Of a stretch of DNA of 25,545 nt, positions 17,938-25,545 are shown piece after piece (positions within the stretch are counted from its first letter, which is position 1; every line of letters begins with the position of its first letter). This DNA is from Chara braunii. Taxonomy: Eukaryota; Streptophyta; Charophyceae; Charales; Characeae. Under the pieces are notes generated by a model, which had not been told where the DNA came from, ran no database searches, and saw only the letters and a program-made list of their open reading frames with translations. The DNA lies in assembly GCA_003427395.1 (NCBI GenBank), contig BFEA01000176.1, forward strand, positions 443,103 to 468,647. Reading direction: 5' to 3'. The position numbers and the translations under genes are program-made.

Positions 17938-19305
17938 CTACCACTCCCATATAAGCTCCAACTGCATATGGTGCTTGATTATTTTCACCCTCTCTTCTCC
18001 CTCCACCCTGGCCCTTTCCAAGGTCAGGTCACATCTTTGCAACCAAAGGACACATAAGACTGTTCTCCTCTGCAAACGGAACATGTTTAGTGCAAAGGTT
18101 TCCATATGTGTATATGGATAGTACCCCAGCCGAATCGGCCTCTAGTTCCATAGCCGCGCGGTCGTTCCGGGAGCATTTGCATCCAGATCCAATCCCACTG
18201 TCTCTATGTAGCTGACATTTCATTAAAACTGACATTTGTTTCTAAATTTATGTCAGTAGACTTAGTCAAAATTTCATTGTTCATTAGGTGAGAAAGTGTT
18301 TATCTCACTTTGACCATCTGATGTATCTCGACGTAAAGTACCGTCAAAATACATCCAAGGGTCCGATCATTGGGCTTCATCACAACGCCCGACCATGAGG
18401 TTGCCCGGCACAAAACAATATTGTTTTATTTGTACATTGAATTTCTTGAATTTAGAAAAAAATGTCAGTTTTAAGGAAATATCAGTCATGTTAAGATTGA
18501 CGATCATGCACATTGTAGACAAATATGCTTGATTGTCTCTGCTCTCTTACGTGTTGGACAGACACCTCTCCACAATGGTAGGGCCCTTTCATGTTGCTCC
18601 AGTTGGGTGTGATCAATGATCCAATCGTTAGTAGGAAGGCATAGCTTAGCGATTTGCCATTATACGGAAGAGATATAGGTTGGCCATCGTTTGAGGTTTT
18701 GAAACCAATAGATGGGCCTGAAAGCCTGAATATCCAAATTGAGGTGTCATTGCCACCGATCGACCACAATATCTCATAGGTTTCGCCTAGTCCTTAACAT
18801 CCTGTAGGTCGTTTTGACCTACAGTTTCAACATTTGCTGCAGCTGGGGTTGGGAGACCCCTGGTTCTCTGAGGGAGGTCCATTGTCGTTCCAGCGGGTCG
18901 AGGGGAAGCTATGAAAGCGGGATTTCTGGTCTACACGTCTGACAGTGCTCCCCCTTCCCAAGGACTCTAATTCTGTAAAATTGCTTCTTCTTAATCTACT
19001 GGAAAGGGTCCCGACTTTCAATCAAGTGTCTTTTTTAACTCAACTCAAAGATCTCCACCAATATGTCCTCATGCCGTATGATGTATACCTTCCCTACCTG
19101 GCGTGACACCCCCTCTTTGGACACCTAGTCCTGCAAGGTTGGGCCCTTGCTGAGGATGGGCAACCATGCTTGGGAGAAAGCTTAAATTACCTCATCAAGG
19201 TCCCTCACCACTTCATGACAATAGCTTAAAGCCTTTTTCCACACCCTTAGATAACTCTTGAGTTTCAAGTACGTCCTAATAAGAAAATCGTGATCAATTA
19301 ACATT
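17938..19305 (-). pseudogene. LINE (non-LTR retrotransposon) 3' fragment with zf-RVT remnant
   Basis: Read on the minus strand from about 19305: DFLIRTYLKLKSYLRVWKKA, then broken sequence typical of the region after the reverse transcriptase. Next come DRW, WQIAKLCLPTNDW (18621-18655) and RAETIKHICLQC (to about 18507), the hallmark W...LPT..W...E..H...C pattern of the zf-RVT zinc-binding region. After an inserted MITE (18213-18485) the tail resumes with FALNMFRLQRRTVLCVLWLQ and EEERVKII-like sequence, ending at TAG 17940-17938. Frame changes and stops are frequent. The endonuclease and RT palm are missing: homology ends near 19305, where unrelated sequence begins. It belongs to a different LINE lineage from the element at 20263-24640, judged by zinc-knuckle spacing. 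Confidence 0.72.
18213..18485. mobile_element. 273-bp MITE with 37-bp terminal inverted repeats inside a LINE
   Basis: The left arm 18213-18249 (ctgacatttcattaaaactg onward) and right arm 18449-18485 are complementary at about 34 of 37 positions. Each arm contains the sub-repeat ctgacatt twice or nearly so. The interior has a second inverted pair (gatgtat ... atacatc, about 18320-18356). It has no coding capacity. It separates two stretches of LINE protein sequence that belong together, which identifies it as an insertion. I could not settle a target-site duplication. Confidence 0.75.
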
Positions 19306-20262
19306 GCGCCGCCTCGTTGTTCCATGTGCACTAGAGGTCGCCCTTAAAAAAGTTGCACTTGAAATAAAAACACTTGACCCCACCATGCGATCCAAGCCTG
19401 TGGCCCGGTGTTTGGGACTTGAGGGACCGGCCTGGGGTGGGGGTGAGATGCAAGCACGCGCACACAGGTTTTTGAAATTTAAACTTTTCATCGGCCCAGT
19501 GCGGTGCCTGGCGGTGTCGATAATTGGCACAACCTCCGAGGTGGACATCGGTTTGTGTACTCCGATACGTGTGTGTGTGCTGGACGGCGCAGATTTACTT
19601 CGCCGCGAGCTGTTTATTGTTGCTTTGGCTTGTGGAAACAACCAATCTCCGAGGTGGACATCGGTCTGTCTGTAATCAGACACGTGCGTGTGTGCTTCTT
19701 CATAAAGGATGTGGAGTTTACTGCCATCTTTGCAGAGGGCTCTGCACTGTGCATGTACTCCAACGGGTCACTGCAACAATCGCCTTGCGCGTGTAATCCA
19801 ATGGGCCGATGCAATCCACAACCACCACAGTCCGCAGTTCCACAGGTGCCACCCGGTACCGCCACCGGTAGTCGTTGCAGGTTGGACCGCGAAAAGGACT
19901 GACCATGAACCAGGAACGCGTGATATTAAAAATAAATAAAAATTTAACCCTTTCCGCGGTTGAAATCCAAGGGCCACACTTGAACTCAGAGCACCTCGAG
20001 GAGGTGACTTGACTCAAGTGCGATTTCGACTAGGCTGCACTTGAGTTCCCAAAAGCGGAAACTTCGGATGCAAAATATGAAAACAAAAAGCCAACTCTCT
20101 AAAGAGGGGTGAAACAGTGACTTTTCCCATCACACTTTAACTAAACTAGTACTAAGCTTTTGGTGGAATGATTATTGTTTCGTGTAACTTTCAGTTGTGT
20201 TGGGCGCATAACATATAATATTACCAAGCACAACACTATTGCACACACAAAGAAGCTCCACC
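19306..20262. other. No gene; short tandem and inverted repeats
   Basis: Includes a roughly 50-bp duplicated block, ctccgaggtggacatcggt at 19534 and again at 19647 (period 113), each followed by a cacgtg/tacgtg-like and gtgtgtgct stretch. Nested inverted repeats occupy 19977-20046. Nothing coding was recognised. Confidence 0.45.
19977..20046. repeat. Nested inverted repeats (potential cruciform)
   Basis: cacttga (19977-19983) pairs with tcaagtg (20014-20020), enclosing cacctc/gaggtg. Independently actcaagtgc (20012-20021) pairs with gcacttgagt (20037-20046). The shared middle arm could form two alternative hairpins. Confidence 0.6.
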
Positions 20263-21744
20263 CTATAAGTTATAACCAAACCAGGATTTTGAGACTGTGG
20301 TTGAAGCAAGAGGAGGAAAGAGATTCACAAAGTTCAATAATGAACGCATTGAGATGGAGGGGTCCACCGTAGTTAAGTATTCAAAGACCAATCTGTAGTT
20401 CCTGCACAACTCTTCATACTCCTCGCTCAAAACCTCATCCCATACAACCTTTCTCATTTTCCCCCATTGGTTACCTCCGAGCCAACTGAAGGTGAAGTTT
20501 TTTATATGTTTGAGAATTTTTGTTCGTGAAGATAAAAATTTGACTTTTTTGTTTGTATGTTCTCATTTCATTGAAATCTTCGTTTGAACATGTTGTTTGA
20601 TTGTATCAGTAAAGTCAGGTTTATCCAGACTGCATCCTTCCATTTCATAAGTGCATGACACACATAACCACCCTTCTTCCAATTCTGGAAAAAAAAAAGT
20701 GTGAATTCTTCACAGGGATCAGACAACCAGAATTTTAACATTATTATCTTCCAGTTTTAGGGCCACGAGATTCCTGACACTAGTTGACTCTAGATGCGCT
20801 CCCACCACTTCCACAACCAGATAATGTTGAGGCATCGCATAAATAAATGCTCTATGGTTTCAGAAACCAGTCTACTTTGGAAAGCGGACTTACAAAATTT
20901 GCACCATCGATCTGCTACCCTTTTCTGTGCGGGGAGGATCTGCCTATCAACCAATCATTTGTGGGCAAGCAACGGTGCTCAATTTGCCATTGAAGTGACA
21001 TTGGTTTTGCTGGTTTTAATTTCATTATCTTAAACCATCTGGTTTGTCTTAAATCCTTTTTACTAAGGTTAAGATGTTTCATCCATCTTAGGGAGATCAC
21101 ATCTCTGAGGTTAGTTTGAACTCTCAACATTCAATAAGTTGATTTTACTATTAGAGTATGGAGATCTCTCCTATAAGGTCTATTAATTATTTACTTCTTA
21201 TTTTTTAGCTCCACTTCCAATTGACTGGATCTAGGGGTAGGTATGTAATAAATGTGTTAGGCTTGAAAGTTAGCTACTTATCGTTTGTTTTCAGAATGCT
21301 GATCCTGAAAATTTAGTTGCTTTGTACCCATCTGATCTTGTCCTGACTTTTGGAGAGGATGGTGCTGCCTTGACTTAGTTCAAAGACTAACGATAAAGTA
21401 TATCCATTAGTAAATTTATAAATAATAATATCAATCTTTTGAGGATGATTCCTAATGGTCACCCAATCATTGGTCTCAAGTTTAGCACATTTGTGTAGAA
21501 TACGAATTCATTCCAAAGGGATTAAGTCAACGATTTTCTCAAAAATTTCTACTGGGTGATGACAGTAGTGTAGGTGAACGAGCAATAATGAAGGGTCATT
21601 TCATTCCTTTGTCTCTTTGTCCCAGATGTCGTTAATCCTTAGTATTCCATTTCGAACGCATCCTTTTTGTGGTGAATCAGTGCAGTTGAGATCTCTGATT
21701 AATCTGTTATCAAATAGTGGTTGCTAACATACCTCTTTCCAAAC

Positions 21745-21835
21745 GTTTGTATGTTAGAGGTAACTTTCTTTAAAAGTTTGTATGTTAGAGGTAACTTTCT
21801 CTAAAAGTTTGTATGTTAGAGGTAACTTTCTCCAA
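21745..21835. repeat. 31-bp tandem repeat, about three copies
   Basis: Units start at 21745, 21776 and 21807, sharing gtttgtatgttagaggtaac. The sequence just upstream (ctaacatac at 21724) is the inverse of gtatgttag within the unit. The array lies inside the LINE pseudogene. Confidence 0.88.
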
Positions 21836-22191
21836 GTTTTTAGAAGAGTAGTAAAAAATGAGTCTTTACAAATATCATTTCTCACAATTTGATGATCTGA
21901 GATTGTTTTTCTTGTTAAGATTTTGAGACTTCTTCTTGGGAGAGGCCATGCACGATATCCTTTGCAGTTGGAGGAGTTAATCTTCTTCTTTGTTTCAAGG
22001 CTAGCAAGCGCTTGATCCAGTGTAAGGAAAGAGTCATAGCTTGAGTAGATGGGTCAATAATATCCAACCCCCTTTTACACTTGGGGTGAATTATCGAATG
22101 TCAAACAACTCTGTTGATGACGTTCTTAATATCATGGTTACCTTTCTAGAGAAAAAAATGTTAGGTGATATCCCTAGCACTCAAATATGAG

Positions 22192-22713
22192 TATCATGAG
22201 AAACTCATTTAACCTAAGGATGTTTTGCTTGTCTCACATCTTCATGGTGGATCCACTAATTGAATGACTTACTACCCCAATTAACTTTCATGTTAAATAA
22301 GCAACAAAACTTATCCACAATTTTTTTAAGATGACGCAAGTTTGTCATCAGGGCTTCCATAATAATTATAAAAAAAAAATGGTGTTATAGGATCTCATTG
22401 TCTTACTGATCTATGCAACGAGATAGGAGGAGCAACATTATTATTAATCACTTATCATGAGAAACTCATTTAACCTAAGGATGTTTTGCTTGTCTCACAT
22501 CTTGATGGTGGATCCACCAATTGAATGCCTTACTACCCCAATTAACTTTCATGTCAAATAAGCAACAAAACTTATCCACAATTTTTTTAAGATGACGCAA
22601 GTTTGTCGTCAGGGCTTCCATAATAATTATTAAAAAAAAATGGTGTTATAGGATCTCATTGCCTTACTGATCTATGCAACGAGATAGGAGGAGCAACATT
22701 ATTATTAATCACT
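22192..22713 (-). repeat. 261-bp tandem duplication in the LINE RT region
   Basis: Copies 22192-22452 and 22453-22713 are almost identical (differences such as cttcatgg/cttgatgg, catcag/cgtcag, tgtctt/tgcctt). The period equals 87 codons. Each copy encodes the RSVRQ.DPITPF motif and the following region. Identity is far higher than expected for the age of the dead LINE, so the duplication is recent. Confidence 0.9.
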
Positions 22714-24640
22714 TCTCATGTAGTGACATTTTTATGCATGACCTCGACCCCCTTTCCAAAATGTAAGCTAAAATTTAAATTTTCAAAACATTTATCCAAA
22801 AATAATCAATCTACATTATCATATGTTTTTCAAAATCATTTAAAATAAAAATTGCATTATGCTTAGATTGACGGGATAACTTGACTAGTTCAATAATTAA
22901 GAGCACATTATCTTGTATATTCCTACATGTAATAAATCATGTCTGGTTAAGATAAATGATATCCATGATTATTTTAGTAATGCGATCAGAAAATGTCGTA
23001 GCTGCCAATTTTTAAACTACAGTGAGCAGGGTGATTGGACAATAGTTTCCAATATTTGTCCTCGCTCCTTTTTTATAAAGTAATATTAAGATTCATTGCC
23101 CTACGATTTTTCTTATTTCCCCCCAAAAGTCCAAACTTCTTGATAATAGTTCATTACAAATCTTGAGAAAACGTATCCCACAATGTTTCTCAAAACTCCT
23201 TGGGTAGTCAATGTATTCTAGAGTTTTTGTCATTCTCCATTAACATTAAGGTTTTTCATATTTATTTATTTATGAGAGGTTTTTCCATTTTATTATATTT
23301 TTCCTCATATAGGTTTTAGTTAGTGAGAACAAAAAATTCTCAATTTATCGAATTCATTGATTCATAGGGATATCGTCGTTTTCTGAAGAAAAAAAGAATT
23401 TAAGGAAATCTCTAACAATTTTCTCTGTAGGTTACTGTAGAGATAGCGCAAAGATATTCCTGTTTCAAAGAATTTTCAAAAACTTCAAGCATAGTCTTGC
23501 ATCCATTGCCCCTTCTATTTGATGACATTTAAACTTACCTCTGATTCTTACTCCTTGCCATCGATAGTCCATTGGGTTAATAATTGACTTTCTAATTCTT
23601 AGATTTTATTGACTAGAGGTTTCATGATTTCTTGCTCTTCCGAATCCATCTCTCGTTGTGGTTTGTAGTTGAGTTTCTTTTGAATGTCTCAGTGTATCGA
23701 ACATTTTTGAATATTCATTGTACTTACGACCTAAAAAAGTCGGGTCGTTGTTGAACCATCTTATATCATTTTTGATGAGGGGTTTTTGTTCCTTCCAAAA
23801 TTTTCATATATATTGAACATATTCAATGAAACAATCCATTTTTGAATGTGAATTGTTTAATTTATAGCATTATTTTCCCTCGTCCGGTTTCTTTCGAAAC
23901 GAAAAGACAGACACACATATGGCATGGTCCAACCGTGAGAAAAAAACTTATAGGAAAATTTTTCGTTACTTGAAGTGCTCCTTGTAATTCCTCAGGCACA
24001 ATTATTATATATATTCATGATTTTGAACTCTTACCTAGTCGATCTTTCCTGATGAAGGTATATGATTTAGATGTGGGACTAAGTCTTCGGTACGAGTAAA
24101 AAAGATTCATTGTACGACATAGATTAACTATTATTAGTTCATTAGTCTCAACATATGCCGGACAAGGGAAAGGAATGTGTCAACGATCTAGATGTCGATT
24201 TGGAGCAGTATTAGAGTCACTTGCAATAATTATGGGCATGCCCACTAAAAGTCTTGAGAGGATGTTATCAATGCAAGTCTGTCGTTCACCAACTTCATTC
24301 GGCCCGTACACACATAAAATGATGACCACCGCCAGTTCCAACATTGCTAGAATGTACATCCATCTCCCTTGTCTCGGGTTAGCTTCCCAGTTAATTACCT
24401 TCACTTTTGAATTACGTGAGACCTAAATAGCTAGCACTCCGTGCTTTGGGCGCATGTGATTTGTACGATTGATATGACTATATTTCTTTGTGAGAATGAC
24501 TACGAGTATCTGTATCCATGAGATGTGTCTCTTGGATGCAGATAAGATCAAGTCAATCCTTCTCATCTATGCCTTTTAACTGGTCGTAAATAGCTTGTCT
24601 TTCATTCTGTTTGGCCGAAGTCAATCCATTAAACCATCAG

Positions 24641-25545
24641 TACCTCCGCCAGTGTTAAGAAATTACGATGTCTTGGCTAGTACCCGAACTTTTCGGGGTG
24701 GGACACAGGGTCGGCAATGTCCCATAAATCTGAATTTTATAGTGACGAAAAAAAGGGGAAAAAAAAACGCTTTCTTTACTGCAATGATTTCGGGCCAGGT
24801 AGTCCAGGAGGCCGTGCTCACAATCGTCCTCCACATAATGCACCTTACAGGTAAGGCGGTCACATTCTGAATGTTACTGTTTTCTTTTTTTTGTTGGTCG
24901 TGTGTTTCTTATGAGTCCACTGTCCGTGTATTGCTCAAGCTGTCCGTGATCTACTCAAGTTGTGTTTTGTCAGAGGATTGTAAGGCACATCACACTGACA
25001 CTTAGGGGAATCAATCCAGCCATTTTCACAGCCGGATCCATGTGCCCGTTTCCCCCCCCTTTTATTCTCTTTTTGGAATTTGACAACCTGGCCACGGGAC
25101 TGAGATGCCCTCATTGAGGGCACACTTACACTACCACTTTCAAGAATGTATACAACTGCAATCACGACCAAAGCTTTGTTTCCTTTTTTTTTTTTTTTTT
25201 TCGGAGGTTCACGGCTGCAACTTTTCTTTTTTTTTTTTGTTTTTTTTGTTCTTTCCGTGAGAATACCAAAAAGAAAACGGAGTGGTACCTAGGCTCGACA
25301 AACTCGGAGCGCAGTGAAATTCAGGGTCGGCAAAAACATGCTCGGAGGTACTGGTGGCTTAATATTAGGGATCGCAAATCTACATCCACATTGAACTTGA
25401 ACAATTTTCATGCCCTGTCTCTATTATATATCGCATATTCTTGCCATTTTTAACCCTTCTAGAACCATTTATTACGTTGCCACTTGTACGCACCCTCGTA
25501 CGAGTACGGATTCGTACTCTTGTACTCGTACGCTTGGGGCCCCGT
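24641..25545. other. No gene; homopolymer-rich flank
   Basis: Long T runs occur at about 25184-25200 and 25226-25248, and G/A runs near 24755-24770. If the LINE 5' UTR or ORF1 extended here I cannot recognise it. No RNA gene seen. Confidence 0.4.
25497..25532. repeat. Inverted repeat with perfect 11-bp arms at window end
   Basis: cgtacgagtac (25497-25507) pairs exactly with gtactcgtacg (25522-25532); the spacer again contains cgtactc. The GTAC/CGTAC words resemble those of the CpG-rich element ends at 11.9 and 14.6 kb, and ggggccccgt follows, so another such terminus may begin here. Confidence 0.65.

Larger units (their letters stand above)
20263..24640 (-). pseudogene. Decayed LINE: APE endonuclease, reverse transcriptase, zf-RVT
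   Basis: Minus strand, domains in order. Endonuclease (APE type): NGLTSAKQN (24630-24604), LDLICIQETHL (about 24552-24520, catalytic Glu of QETH kept), VVIILCVYGPN (about 24330-24300), and ASDSN where GDFN is usual (about 24210). Reverse transcriptase: KKGARTNIGNYCPITLL (23073-23023), NQT.FIT.RNIQDNVLL (22948-22895), FILNDFEK with the motif A Asp (22849-22826), RSVRQ.DPITPF twice because of a 261-bp duplication. The YADD motif is not found; an A-run/junction lies where it should be. Thumb: GLDIIDPSTQAMTLSLHW (about 22070-22010). zf-RVT: QWQIEHRCLPTNDW, then CX2C...H...C at 20903-20832. The C-terminal frame ends near 20263. Many stops and frameshifts mean that it is long dead. No clear poly(A) tail, 5' UTR or ORF1 is seen. 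Confidence 0.88.

Overview
This is a plant-like nuclear DNA window with no intact protein gene that I can support. It is a graveyard of transposable elements with one 930-base assembly gap (12460-13389). The best pointers to the host are: (a) a U2 snRNA-derived copy whose stem-loop IIb resembles plant U2; (b) decayed plant-type LINEs with endonuclease, reverse transcriptase and zf-RVT zinc-knuckle remnants; (c) a gag-like pseudogene with an N-terminal CCHC knuckle, a coiled coil and an 'EAEQWRVEALRLGNKRG' motif. That last arrangement reminds me of repeat proteins in charophyte algae such as Chara. This is memory-based inference; no species is proven.

Layout. 1-5500: mostly non-coding, with several foldback structures (1768-1873, 2501-2569, 3681-3752, 5455-5525), a U2 snRNA retropseudogene with a perfect 18-bp target-site duplication (2169-2307) and a 112-bp tandem duplication (3063-3286). 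5526-9492: AT-rich, with only traces of decayed minus-strand coding. 9493-11043: minus-strand gag-like pseudogene carrying an in-frame 414-bp tandem duplication.

11334-15454: the most unusual part. At least five copies of an apparently unnamed element, in both orientations, lie against (TA)n microsatellites. Each has an AT-rich body holding a ~200-bp repeated module, and CpG-rich ends built of GAACGTTCGGG-type blocks that fold into hairpins. Embedded here, on the minus strand, is a complete candidate type III hammerhead self-cleaving ribozyme (13398-13457). A second, 5'-truncated copy (14459-14506) lies 1070 bp away in the same orientation.

15474-17937: AT-rich, no recognised gene, one long (TA)n. 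17938-19305: a decayed LINE 3' half on the minus strand, split by a 273-bp MITE with 37-bp terminal inverted repeats (18213-18485). 20263-24640: a longer, multiply broken LINE on the minus strand (endonuclease, reverse transcriptase, zinc knuckle), with a 261-bp tandem duplication over its RT domain and a 31-bp triple repeat. 24641-25545: low-complexity sequence with no gene seen.

How the parts relate. The LINEs are the type of element whose machinery could have retroposed the U2 copy. The hammerhead lies in a repeat whose second copy begins 11 nt downstream of the predicted cleavage site, as expected if ribozyme-cut RNA was copied into DNA. The TA-flanked elements appear to have inserted in or near TA repeats and accumulated in inverted pairs.
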